Shown: positions 42,264 through 50,769 of the stretch, in pieces
Numbering within the stretch: position 1 is the stretch's first letter
Layout of the letters: each line of letters begins with the position of its first letter
NCBI RefSeq assembly: GCF_002356335.1
Contig: NZ_AP018165.1
Span: 186,001 to 250,000 of the forward strand
Source: [Mycobacterium] stephanolepidis
GTDB taxonomy: Bacteria; Actinomycetota; Actinomycetes; Mycobacteriales; Mycobacteriaceae
DNA length: 64,000 nt
Reading direction: 5' to 3'
Position numbers and translations under genes: made by a program
Notes under the pieces: model-generated
The model's input: the letters and a program-made list of their open reading frames with translations, nothing else
What the model was told of the DNA's origin: nothing
Databases searched by the model: none

Positions 42264-42769
42264 GGCGCGCATGGACGATTGCGATGGCGGGGTTGACGAT
42301 TCTGACCGCGGTTTCGTGCAATCCCGGTACGGGCAGTGAGCAAGGAGGTAGTACGAGCATGGAACCCACGACGGTCAAGATGTCCGATGCGCTGAGGGTC
42401 ACGGCCGAGAATTTATCGTTCGTCACGGCGGAGAAGGTGCAGCCCGGCGTCAACGACGTCGAGCGGATGGGCTGTCGCACGAGCTACAACTCGGCACTCC
42501 CGGAGGGGCCGCCGTGGTGGTTGCGCCTGCAGCGTGATTTCGCGGACCCCACCCCGGAGCTGATCTCAGGCGTGCTGGATCGCCTCGAATCGCTGTCCAG
42601 CAAGGGGTTTCGCCGTCAAGAAAGTAAGCGGCCGGAGCCTGAGCCGGTGAACAGCCGGACGTACCGTGATGATGCCGGCTACATCGTGAGCGCCCGCGAA
42701 GACGTTCGCGGCAATGGGGTTCGGGTGTACGTAGTCACCGCGTCCTCTCCCTGCGCCAACGAGGACTAG
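42260..42769 (+). CDS. Lipoprotein linked to the DUF1023 hydrolase
   Basis: A 169-residue lipoprotein: MRRAWTIAMAGLTILTAVSC has the lipobox TAVSC, with the modified cysteine at residue 20. Two further cysteines (MGCRTSYN, SSPCANED) may form a disulfide. ATG 42260 overlaps the hydrolase stop. M. tuberculosis DUF1023 genes are also followed by lipoprotein genes. An immunity or anchoring function is conceivable but unproven. It ends convergent with the phosphatase gene (4-bp overlap). Confidence 0.8.
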   Translation: MRRAWTIAMAGLTILTAVSCNPGTGSEQGGSTSMEPTTVKMSDALRVTAENLSFVTAEKVQPGVNDVERMGCRTSYNSALPEGPPWWLRLQRDFADPTPELISGVLDRLESLSSKGFRRQESKRPEPEPVNSRTYRDDAGYIVSAREDVRGNGVRVYVVTASSPCANED

Positions 42770-43437
42770 CGGTAGGTCACCAGATCCCTGTTACCGCCGT
42801 CGCCGATCAGGTGGGTGTGGTCGTTGAAGGAGAGCAGGCTCAGACCGCGCTTGCCGTTGACCAGCGAGGTGATCGACGAGTTGATGACAACACGTTGTGC
42901 GGTAAGCCAATTCGAGACTTCTCCGCCCCACAGATCGGCGACGATCATCCCGATGACCCCGGCTGAGGTGGCCACCACGGTGTCACCGTCACGTTTGGCG
43001 GCATCGGACATGGCGTCGAGCACGCGCTGCTGAAACCGGGTGTAGCTCTCCGCGTACCCGCCGGAGGAATCGGTGCTGGCCCACTGTGCCAGACCGTCCT
43101 CCAGGATGGCCTGCGTGTCGCCCTTGGCCAGGCTCTTGACGGTATTCACCGACGCCAGGCGGCGCATCCGCGAGTTGCCGACGATCTCCTTGTAGTCGTA
43201 TTCGTCCCAGCGGTCATCCTGCTGTGGCTCGGACCCGAGGGCGAGCGCGATGGTCTCGCCGGTCTGCCGCTGCCGCTTCATCCCGCCGTGCAGGAGCCGG
43301 GTGCCGCTCAGGCCGCGGCGGGCCAGCTCGGCCGCCACGGTGTCAGCTTGTCGCTGCCCGGCGCTGGTCAACGGGCTATCGGGGCTGCTGGAGTAGTTGG
43401 CAGCCTGACCATGCCGGACCAGGTAGATGACGCCCAT
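42766..43437 (-). CDS. Histidine phosphatase (phosphoglycerate mutase-like)
   Basis: A 223-residue member of the histidine phosphatase superfamily with the catalytic RHG motif near the N-terminus (IYLVRHGQAA, His9). A second His is expected near the C-terminus, but the usual GH motif reads ATSAGVIG here, so catalytic completeness is uncertain. LHGGMKRQRQTGE matches the site that normally reads S-x-L-x-R-x-x-x-T. Substrate unknown. Confidence 0.8.
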   Translation of the reverse strand: MGVIYLVRHGQAANYSSSPDSPLTSAGQRQADTVAAELARRGLSGTRLLHGGMKRQRQTGETIALALGSEPQQDDRWDEYDYKEIVGNSRMRRLASVNTVKSLAKGDTQAILEDGLAQWASTDSSGGYAESYTRFQQRVLDAMSDAAKRDGDTVVATSAGVIGMIVADLWGGEVSNWLTAQRVVINSSITSLVNGKRGLSLLSFNDHTHLIGDGGNRDLVTYR

Positions 43438-43454
43438 ACCGGCAATCGTATCGA

Positions 43455-44147
43455 CTAGCCGCCGCCGAGGACCCGCCGCTTCTCCGCCTCGAATTCGGCT
43501 TCGGTAAGGGCTCCGGAATCTCTCAGGGCAGCAAGGGATTTGAGTTGCTCGATGCGCACACCGTCGTCACTGGGTTCATAGGATGATGCGGGCCGCGGAC
43601 TGTCCAGCGGTGGTGGTGGGGATGAACGGGTGGAACGCACTCTCGTCAGCACGTAGGCGACCCAGCCGAGCGCCGCCGCCCCGAGTAATCCGGCGAAGCC
43701 CCAGGTGAGCGCCCAATAGGGACTGCCATGTCCGAAGGCCAGGCGGGGATTGACGAATCCGTTAACCTCGCCGTCGACCTGCACCTTGTAGGTCCCGGCG
43801 GCGGGGATCTGCGCGACCCAGACCCGTCGGCGAGCATCGCCGTTCACGGTCGTCGAGCTTCCGATGCTTTCGCGCACCTGGGGTTCGGTGACCCCGGGCG
43901 GCGGAAAGATCGACATACCGAGCTGCGGGATGAGCAGCCCGTTGTCGCCGGATACCCAGGAGTGAAAGCTGACGGTCACCTCACCGGCGGGCAGCTCCAG
44001 CTGGGTGGTGCCCGGGATCTTCACCTCGCCGTAGGCGTCGAACTTGTCGAACACGAAAACGTTCAGGATGAGGGTGGCGATGACGCCGATGACCCCACCG
44101 ACGGTCATCGTGGTCAGTGCCAGTACCGAGGCCCGGCGCATGCTCAT
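43455..44147 (-). CDS. Membrane protein with C-terminal SHOCT domain
   Basis: A 230-residue protein with an N-terminal helix (residues about 8-32), an extracytoplasmic beta-rich domain, a second helix at about 145-165, a Pro/Ser linker and a C-terminal SHOCT motif (IEQLKSLAALRDSGALTEAEF, EAEKRRVLGGG). SHOCT is a short oligomerisation domain. Start is ATG 44147. It is divergent from the acyl-CoA dehydrogenase. Function unknown. Confidence 0.8.
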   Translation of the reverse strand: MSMRRASVLALTTMTVGGVIGVIATLILNVFVFDKFDAYGEVKIPGTTQLELPAGEVTVSFHSWVSGDNGLLIPQLGMSIFPPPGVTEPQVRESIGSSTTVNGDARRRVWVAQIPAAGTYKVQVDGEVNGFVNPRLAFGHGSPYWALTWGFAGLLGAAALGWVAYVLTRVRSTRSSPPPPLDSPRPASSYEPSDDGVRIEQLKSLAALRDSGALTEAEFEAEKRRVLGGG

Positions 44148-44195
44148 GTGCCGAAGTCTGTCACGTGCCGCGTCAACCGCCCTAGCATCGGACAG

Positions 44196-45437
44196 ATGGA
44201 CTTCGCTCCCTCCTCCCGCGCCGCCGAACTGACCGCCGCGGTCCGCGAGTTCATCGACGGGGAGATCATGCCGGTGGAGCGTGCGGTGCTGGCCCACCAC
44301 GACGCGCTGCTGGGTGCGCGCGCCGGCACGACGGCCGAGTTGTGGGCGGTCCCTCCGGAGGTGGACAGGTTGAAGGCGAAGGCGCGCAACGCCGGGTTAT
44401 GGAACCTCTTCCTGCCGGATCCAGAGTTGGGCGGCGGCCTGTCCAACTCCGAGTACGCACCGCTGGCCGAACAGATGGGCCGCTCACTGTTCGCTCCCAC
44501 TGTGTTCAATTGCAACGCACCGGATTCGGGGAACATGGAGGTGCTGCACCGCTACGGCAGCCAGGAGCAGAAGGAGGTCTGGCTAGAACCGCTGCTTGAG
44601 GGCGATATCCGGTCGGCGTTTTGTATGACGGAGCCCGACGTGGCGTCCTCTGATGCCACGAACATGGCGGCCACGGCCATCGTCGACGGCGACGAGGTGG
44701 TGATCAACGGCCGCAAATGGTGGAGCACCGGCGTAGGTCATCCCGACTGCAAGGTGATCATCTTTATGGGGTTGACCGACCCCGACGCGCATCGATACGC
44801 GCGCCACTCGATGGTGCTCGTCCCGATGGACACCCCGGGCGTCACCGTCGAACGGATGCTGCCGACGATGGGGTTCTACGACGAGCCCGGCGGACACGGC
44901 GTGGTGTCGTTCGACAACGTACGGCTGCCCGCCGACGCCTTCATCGCGGGACCGGGCAAGGGATTCGAGATCGCCCAGGGGCGGTTGGGGCCGGGCCGCG
45001 TGCATCATGCGATGCGCCTGATCGGCCTGGCCGAGGTGGCCCTCGAGCATGCGTGCCGACGGGGGCTGGACCGCACCGCGTTCGGAAAACCGTTGGTGAA
45101 CCTGGGCGGAAACCGGGAGCGCATCGCCGACGCTCGCATCGCCATCAACCAGACCCGGCTGCTGGTGTTGCATGCTGCCTGGCTGCTGGACACCGTGGGC
45201 ATCATGGGCGCGTTGTCTGCGGTATCCGAAATCAAGGTGGCCGCACCGAACATGGCTCAGCAAGTCATCGATATGGCGATCCAAATTCATGGCGGTGGAG
45301 GACTTTCCAATGACTCCCCGTTGGCGGCCGCCTGGGTGAATGCGCGCGCGCTGCGGCTGGCCGACGGCCCTGACGAGGTGCATCGCGGTGTGGTGGCCCG
45401 GATCGAACTGGCGAAATACGCTACCGACGGACAGTGA
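44196..45437 (+). CDS. Acyl-CoA dehydrogenase (FadE family)
   Basis: A 413-residue flavoprotein that introduces a 2,3-double bond into acyl-CoA esters. Recognised by the FAD/CoA segments AFCMTEPDVASSDATNM and WWSTGVGH, and the C-terminal region QIHGGGGLSNDSPL. The catalytic base is not certain from sequence. A TAGCAT box seven bases before the ATG fits a leaderless start. Its end overlaps the ThrE-type exporter by 17 bases on the other strand. Substrate unknown. Confidence 0.92.
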   Translation: MDFAPSSRAAELTAAVREFIDGEIMPVERAVLAHHDALLGARAGTTAELWAVPPEVDRLKAKARNAGLWNLFLPDPELGGGLSNSEYAPLAEQMGRSLFAPTVFNCNAPDSGNMEVLHRYGSQEQKEVWLEPLLEGDIRSAFCMTEPDVASSDATNMAATAIVDGDEVVINGRKWWSTGVGHPDCKVIIFMGLTDPDAHRYARHSMVLVPMDTPGVTVERMLPTMGFYDEPGGHGVVSFDNVRLPADAFIAGPGKGFEIAQGRLGPGRVHHAMRLIGLAEVALEHACRRGLDRTAFGKPLVNLGGNRERIADARIAINQTRLLVLHAAWLLDTVGIMGALSAVSEIKVAAPNMAQQVIDMAIQIHGGGGLSNDSPLAAAWVNARALRLADGPDEVHRGVVARIELAKYATDGQ

Positions 45438-46722
45438 GCGCGTAACGCATCCCACGGTGCAGGCTCGCCCCAACCAGAAGCCCCAGCGCGATCGAGAAGA
45501 TCGCCATGCAGGTATCGAGCAGTGCGGTGAGGTTGGCATGTCCGGTGGCCGCGACCTCGCTGACGTTCACGAAGCTCAACGCACCGGGCACCAGGCACCA
45601 GAAGGCGGCCAGTAGCAACACGATTGCCGAAGGCGCCCCCTTGAAGCGTGCTGCGAACAGCGCGAAGGGAACGACGGCGACCGCCCCGACGAAGCCCGTC
45701 ATGGCGGGTGCCAGAAAGAGACCGCCGAGGCGCTGTCCCAGCATGGCGACCCCGATTGCCAGCACCAACCAGATCAGTGATCCGCGTGGCGCGGACTTGT
45801 ACAGGTAAAACCCCACCGCTATTACCGGTACGGCCAGGGCGATCGTCCAGCTGCCCAGCGGCGGCCCCAGTGGTGAGGGTTCCGGTGGTCCAGCGACTTT
45901 CACGCCAATCACCACCCCGAATGCCAGCAGCATCAGTTGTGCGATGCCATACACGATGCGCGTGGATCCGGCCATCAGTTGGGTGCTTGTCAGCTCCAAC
46001 GCCCCGATGGTGAGGGTCACCCCGGGCAGCACGGCGATCAGGGCGGGCGCCACCACGCGGGCAAGCCCCTCGCTGGGCACGTTCGCGACGATGAACGTGC
46101 TGATGACCGTCACCACGAAAGCAGCGACTGCGGGCATGGTGGCGGCGAGGGTGGGCATGGGGTTGGTGGCCAGCATCAGGATGCCGACGATCAGGCCCAG
46201 CACCAGATAGGCGGGCAGCGCTGAGGAGGTCGGCGCCAGGGCAAGCCCGAACCCGAGGGTCAAGATGGTGTGTCCGAGGACGGTGACGACCATCCCGAAA
46301 CGTGGTTTCAAACAGCGGATCTCGTAGATTCGGGCGATCGCGTCGACCGGGGCGATTGCCCCCGCGGCGGCCATGTCGGCGATGGAATCGATGTGGCCGG
46401 CCTGGTCCAACTGTGCTGTGCTGCGGGTGGATTCCTCCACTTCCAGCTGGCCGGTGACACCGTCGATCTGGATGATCAGCACCGTCGGCAAGACAACGGC
46501 GCGCAGTTCTTTGTCGGTATACTGCGGTGCGATGTCATGCAACTTGGCCAACACCAGGTTGGTGGGCTGACCGACTTCCAGCATCGCGATACCGAGCATG
46601 CGCAGCATCGTCACGACTTCGGCGTCGTCGAAATGCTTGGCGTCAGCCAGGGGTACGGGCTTGTCCTTGAGGGCCTTCCGGACAAGCGTCCGCACCCGTC
46701 CACGCCCGGTCAGCGCCGTCAT
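45421..46722 (-). CDS. Threonine/serine exporter family protein (ThrE-like)
   Basis: A 433-residue membrane protein. The N-terminal cytoplasmic domain (residues about 30-130; EVVTMLRMLGIAMLEVGQPT) is the DUF1212/ThrE domain, followed by about ten hydrophobic helices. Relatives in Corynebacterium export threonine and serine. Single-gene unit with no obvious partners; the LapA-domain gene follows upstream on the same strand. Confidence 0.85.
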   Translation of the reverse strand: MTALTGRGRVRTLVRKALKDKPVPLADAKHFDDAEVVTMLRMLGIAMLEVGQPTNLVLAKLHDIAPQYTDKELRAVVLPTVLIIQIDGVTGQLEVEESTRSTAQLDQAGHIDSIADMAAAGAIAPVDAIARIYEIRCLKPRFGMVVTVLGHTILTLGFGLALAPTSSALPAYLVLGLIVGILMLATNPMPTLAATMPAVAAFVVTVISTFIVANVPSEGLARVVAPALIAVLPGVTLTIGALELTSTQLMAGSTRIVYGIAQLMLLAFGVVIGVKVAGPPEPSPLGPPLGSWTIALAVPVIAVGFYLYKSAPRGSLIWLVLAIGVAMLGQRLGGLFLAPAMTGFVGAVAVVPFALFAARFKGAPSAIVLLLAAFWCLVPGALSFVNVSEVAATGHANLTALLDTCMAIFSIALGLLVGASLHRGMRYALTVRR

Positions 46723-46743
46723 GCGCCGAACTGTAGTCGGGTA

Positions 46744-47112
46744 TCAGGCCTTCAGGTTCTTCTTCGCCGCGCGCCGCAGCTGGATGATTCGCACCCCACC
46801 GACCAGGGCGGTGAGCGCTGCACCGGTGATGGCCGCGAACAACACCGTGATGCCCAGAGGCATCTGGATCTCCCACGAGAGGAAGTGGGTGGTCGTGTCC
46901 GTCAGGTTCTGCAGAATGAACACCAGCAGCAGAATCAGGATCAGCAGGCCAAGGATGACGCCGGTCCAGGTCGCCGCCGCGCGGGTCCGCTTGACCGCAT
47001 CTTCCTTTTTGATGGCCTTCGCGGGGGGCAGAGGCGCCTGCTCTCCAACGGGGACGTCGATGGATGTGTCGGCAACCGGAGAGTCCGGAGTCGTACCGGG
47101 GTCACTGGTCAT
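46744..47112 (-). CDS. LapA-domain (DUF1049) membrane protein
   Basis: A 122-residue protein with an acidic N-terminal tail, two membrane helices (about 48-68 and 85-108) and the LapA motif between them (FILQNLTDTTTHFLSWEIQM). The family in enterobacteria helps LPS assembly, which this organism lacks, so function here is open. ATG 47112 is chosen because the upstream codons do not match the family. Confidence 0.82.
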   Translation of the reverse strand: MTSDPGTTPDSPVADTSIDVPVGEQAPLPPAKAIKKEDAVKRTRAAATWTGVILGLLILILLLVFILQNLTDTTTHFLSWEIQMPLGITVLFAAITGAALTALVGGVRIIQLRRAAKKNLKA

Positions 47113-47215
47113 ATGTCCATCATTTGCTACATAGGCGGTTATTGCAAGCGCCCACGGTCGGCTTTTCGCGGAAAACGCCCGGCGGATACCGCGCAAAGCC
47201 GACGCTTGGCGCAGG

Positions 47216-48298
47216 TCAGGCGCGGATAGTTCCTTGACCCGCGATCAACGGCAAATCCAGCGGTGTCAGGAAGCCCGGTTTAGCGTCGATGACCGCCGGT
47301 ATGGCGTTGACGGCCCGCATCCCGGTGGCAAGGCATCCGCCGATCGCGCCGTCACCGGTGTGTTCGTCACGGAACACCGTCTCCTGGGTGATGTTCGGAC
47401 TGCCCTTGATCTCGATGCGGTAGGCGTCGTTGTCGACCGACTGTGCCCGCGGCCAATGCGGTGCGGTGTCATTGGTGATCCGGTTGACGTGCTCGATGAC
47501 GATCTTCGGCTTGCCGCCCACCCATCCACGGATCTCGAATCGCACCGCGGCACAGTGGCCCGCCTCGATGGTGCCGGTGTTGGGTTCCGCGCCGTAGGCG
47601 ATCTCGGTTGGCGTCGCCCACTTTTCGTAGACGGTATCGATCTTGTCGAGTTTGACTCCGACGGCGTCGGCGATCATCGGAATGGTGTGGCCCCACGCGA
47701 GAATCAGCACCTCGGGGATTTCCAGCACCGCCGGTTGGTCCATGGGCGCACCCAGTCCCATCGGCATGCTGAAATCACCGTTGTAGTACTGATAGTCGAG
47801 GAGCTCCTGTACCAGAACAGAATCCACCCGTCCGCCCACGCCGAGCAGGGTCATGGGGAACAGATCGTTGGCGAACCCGGGGTCGATTCCGGTGGTGAAA
47901 CAGGAGGTCTGGCCGTCCTCGCAGGCCTGTTTGATATCGGCGAGCATCTCGGGCGGGCATACCTGCGGGTACACCCACGGTGTCATCGCGGTGGAGACGA
48001 TGTTGTGCCCACTGCGCAGTGCCCGGGACATGTTGTCGATGTTCTCCAGCGCGTATTGCGCCGTCGGCCCGAAGTACGCGACCGTGCCCTCGGTGCCCAA
48101 CGCGGCATCGATATCGGTGGTGGCGGCCAGTCCGGTCGGATGGCTACCGACCAGTGTTCCGACGTCCACACCGTCCTTGGCCGGATCGTGCACCAGCACG
48201 GCAGCCAGCTCGAATACCGGATGGTCCAATAGCTCACGGATCACCAGCTTGCCGACAACTCCTGTGCCCCAAACGATGACGGGATACTTATCACTCAT
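47216..48298 (-). CDS. NAD(P)-dependent amine-dehydrogenase-like (DapB-fold) oxidoreductase
   Basis: A 360-residue Rossmann protein with VIVWGTGVVGKLVIRELL at its N-terminus and a dihydrodipicolinate-reductase-like C-terminal half (CFTTGIDPGFANDLFP). Related mycobacterial proteins are annotated as 2,4-diaminopentanoate dehydrogenase-like; the real substrate is unknown. Its start overlaps the SDR stop by 4 bp. The pair is probably controlled by the divergent TetR. Confidence 0.82.
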   Translation of the reverse strand: MSDKYPVIVWGTGVVGKLVIRELLDHPVFELAAVLVHDPAKDGVDVGTLVGSHPTGLAATTDIDAALGTEGTVAYFGPTAQYALENIDNMSRALRSGHNIVSTAMTPWVYPQVCPPEMLADIKQACEDGQTSCFTTGIDPGFANDLFPMTLLGVGGRVDSVLVQELLDYQYYNGDFSMPMGLGAPMDQPAVLEIPEVLILAWGHTIPMIADAVGVKLDKIDTVYEKWATPTEIAYGAEPNTGTIEAGHCAAVRFEIRGWVGGKPKIVIEHVNRITNDTAPHWPRAQSVDNDAYRIEIKGSPNITQETVFRDEHTGDGAIGGCLATGMRAVNAIPAVIDAKPGFLTPLDLPLIAGQGTIRA

Positions 48299-49077
48299 GC
48301 GAAAAATTCTCCTGCGTTGACGAACAGGGTCTGCCCGGTCACCATCCGGGCGCGGTCGGATGCGAAGAACACGACCGCATCGGCGACGTCTTCATCGGCG
48401 GGCATCTCGCCCAACGGGAATTTGGCCGTCAGTTCGGCCAGTACTTCCTCTTGCGTGATGCCGCGCTGTTGGGCGACCAGACCGATGTACAGCTGAATCG
48501 GCGGGCCATACATCCACGTCGGCACCACCATGTTGAGCCGAATCTTATGCGGCCCTAGCTCCTTCGCGAGCTGATACATGGCGTTCTGTAACGCTCCCTT
48601 GGATGTCGCATACGCGGACTGGGGTAGCTGTGGATGGAACGCCGACTGCGATCCGATGAAGACCACCGATCCGCCGTTCTTCTTCAGCTGTGGCACGGCC
48701 ACCTGAACGAGTTGAAGCGTGCCCACGACATTCGTGCTGAGCATCGCCTGCCACTGGGCCAGATCCGCGCCCTCGATACCGCCGAACACGTCCTCTTTTG
48801 CGGCGACATTGACCAGTGCGTCCACCGTGCCGAACCGCTCGACGGCGGTGTCGATAAGGCCCTGGCACTCCGACGGATCGGTGATGTCGGTGACCGCCCA
48901 GGCGGCGGTGCCGCCCGAATCATCGAGTTCGGCGGAAAGCTTTTCGAGGTTTTCCCGGGTCCGCGCGCCGAGCACCACATTCGCGCCGTCCTGGTGGGCC
49001 TTGAGTGCGACCTCCCTGCCCAATCCGGTGCCTACACCGGATATCACCACCGTTTTTCCGGAAAGAAGTCCTGTCAT
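48295..49077 (-). CDS. Short-chain dehydrogenase/reductase
   Basis: A 260-residue SDR. The cofactor motif GVGTGLG (residues 15-21) and catalytic YATSK (Tyr-x3-Lys, near residue 157) are present, and the C-terminus ASDRARMVTGQTLFVNAGEF is typical of classical SDRs. It heads a two-gene operon with the DapB-fold oxidoreductase and is divergent from a TetR gene 71 bp away. Substrate unknown; the pairing suggests a degradation pathway. Confidence 0.88.
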   Translation of the reverse strand: MTGLLSGKTVVISGVGTGLGREVALKAHQDGANVVLGARTRENLEKLSAELDDSGGTAAWAVTDITDPSECQGLIDTAVERFGTVDALVNVAAKEDVFGGIEGADLAQWQAMLSTNVVGTLQLVQVAVPQLKKNGGSVVFIGSQSAFHPQLPQSAYATSKGALQNAMYQLAKELGPHKIRLNMVVPTWMYGPPIQLYIGLVAQQRGITQEEVLAELTAKFPLGEMPADEDVADAVVFFASDRARMVTGQTLFVNAGEFFA

Positions 49078-49124
49078 CGGCTGCCTTTCTCTCTGTGACC
49101 CACGCCACCATCCTTCTTAATCCG

Positions 49125-49142
49125 TAACATGGTGTACCGTTA
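49125..49142. promoter_or_regulatory. Weak dyad in the SDR / TetR gap
   Basis: TAAC-N10-GTTA (49125-49142) lies six bases before the TetR ATG and 48 bases from the SDR start. It is a candidate TetR operator; the symmetry is limited to four bases per arm. Confidence 0.3.
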
Positions 49143-49148
49143 TTTGCA

Positions 49149-49769
49149 ATGACTACTGACGAGTTACCCGTTGGCAGGGGTCGCCGCCGCAGTTCCGATA
49201 TCGACACCAAGGCGCTTGCTGCCGCGCGTGAGCTTCTGGTGGAGCAGGGGTGGGATGCCACCACCATGGTTGCGATCGCCGAGCGGGCCGGCGTGGGGAA
49301 GCCCGCGCTCTATCGCCGATGGCCCTCCCGTGCGCACCTGGTCTTCGAGGCGGTGTTCGGTTGGACCGCACCCACTCGGGAGATAAGCGCCGCAGCGGGA
49401 GTAGGCGATTGGGTCCGTCAATCCTGCTCGTACACAGCGGAACTCTTTGAACGACCCGATGTCATCGCCGCCGCCCCCGCCCTACTCGGACAGATGCGTG
49501 CCGACCCCGAGCTCGGGCAGGCCATGTGGGCGAGCTTCGGCGAGACGGGTGCTGAATTGCTGTCGCAGGTGATGCGCGCGCAGCGTCCGGACGTTGGTCG
49601 ACAGGAGGCCCATGACCGGGCCAACGCCACCATGTTGATGATCATCGGAGCGAATGTCCTGGCCCGCCAGCTGCTACCCGACGACCAGGCGGAGGCGGTT
49701 ATCAAATATTTGCCAGAGCTCCTGGTGGGCTCGGCCGAAGGTCCCGCAGCGACGGCGTCCCCGGGTTAG
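49149..49769 (+). CDS. TetR-family regulator
   Basis: A 206-residue TetR protein with the helix-turn-helix at residues about 35-65 (TTMVAIAERAGVGKPALYRRWPSRAHLV), and a C-terminal domain of the usual TetR_C type. Divergent from the SDR operon, its most likely target. The ligand is unknown. The proX gene begins 63 bases downstream with its own promoter. Confidence 0.9.
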   Translation: MTTDELPVGRGRRRSSDIDTKALAAARELLVEQGWDATTMVAIAERAGVGKPALYRRWPSRAHLVFEAVFGWTAPTREISAAAGVGDWVRQSCSYTAELFERPDVIAAAPALLGQMRADPELGQAMWASFGETGAELLSQVMRAQRPDVGRQEAHDRANATMLMIIGANVLARQLLPDDQAEAVIKYLPELLVGSAEGPAATASPG

Positions 49770-49832
49770 CCACCGGAATCTTCCTGACGCTAAAGCCGGG
49801 CATGGCGGCGGCTGCCCGGTTACTGTCGGAGG

Positions 49833-50765
49833 ATGCGCAGGGCCGCAAGACTGTTCGCTGCTGTCATGGCAGCGGCTATCTTCAGTGGTTGTGGCAGCGC
49901 CAATCCCCTGGGCGGAGGCCCGCTTTCGGGCGACCTCAATACCTTGATCGTCGGCTCGGCCGACTTTCCCGAATCCAAGACCGTGGCCGAGCTGTATGCA
50001 CAGATATTGCAGACCAATGGCTTTCATATCACCAGGCAGTTGGGCATCGGTAGCCGCGAGACCTATATCCCGGCGGTCAAGGATCATTCGATCGATCTGA
50101 TCGCCGATTACACCGGGAATCTGCTGCGCTACTTCGATCCGGAGGCCACCGCTACCCGGCCCGATGATGTCGAGTTGGCGCTGCTGCGCAAGCTCGATGG
50201 CGATCTGGACATTCTGTCCCCCTCATCGGCATCGGACGCCGACACGCTGTGTGTCACCAGAGCCACCGCCGACAGATGGAATCTGCGCTCCATCGCCGAC
50301 CTCGCCGCGCACTCGGAAGAGGTAACGGTCGGTGCACCTTCGGAGTTCGTGCACCGCAGTGTCGGGTTGGCTGGCCTCAAGGTCAATTACGGCCTGGACG
50401 TCCCGGAATCACGATTCGTGGCGATCAGCGATGGTGGTGGACCGGCGACTGTAAGGGCGTTGTTGGACGGAACAATCACCGCGGCCAACATATTCAGCAC
50501 CTCGCCGGCCATCGCCGAGCATGATCTGGTGGTGCTCGAGGACCCCAAGTTCACCTTTCCGGCGGGCAATCTGGTGCCGTTGGTCAACGTGCAGAAGAAG
50601 TCCGAGAAACTGAAGAAGGTGCTCGATACGCTCTCCGCGCGTTTGACGACAGAGGACCTCACCAGGCTCAATGCGGAGGTCTCAGGTAACAACGGTGTCG
50701 ACCCCAAGGAAGCTGCGCAGAAGTGGTTGACAGACAAAGGTTTCGACAAACCGATAGGGAACTGA
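49833..50765 (+). CDS. proX: Osmoprotectant (glycine betaine/choline) ABC transporter substrate-binding lipoprotein
   Basis: A 310-residue lipoprotein with the signal and lipobox ending AAAIFSGC (Cys20). The periplasmic-binding fold of the OpuAC/ProX class is shown by LIVGSADFPESKTVAELYAQ, IDLIADYTGNLL and FTFPAGNLVPLVN. It captures compatible solutes. The ATG is six bases past a TACTGT -10 box (49821-49826), so a leaderless transcript is likely. proV follows 4 bases after its stop. Confidence 0.93.
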   Translation: MRRAARLFAAVMAAAIFSGCGSANPLGGGPLSGDLNTLIVGSADFPESKTVAELYAQILQTNGFHITRQLGIGSRETYIPAVKDHSIDLIADYTGNLLRYFDPEATATRPDDVELALLRKLDGDLDILSPSSASDADTLCVTRATADRWNLRSIADLAAHSEEVTVGAPSEFVHRSVGLAGLKVNYGLDVPESRFVAISDGGGPATVRALLDGTITAANIFSTSPAIAEHDLVVLEDPKFTFPAGNLVPLVNVQKKSEKLKKVLDTLSARLTTEDLTRLNAEVSGNNGVDPKEAAQKWLTDKGFDKPIGN

Positions 50766-50769
50766 TCGC

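Noticed and set aside
47234-48232. A 332-codon frame antisense to the DapB-fold oxidoreductase
   Set aside because: It is a shadow of a strongly supported gene with no recognisable features of its own.
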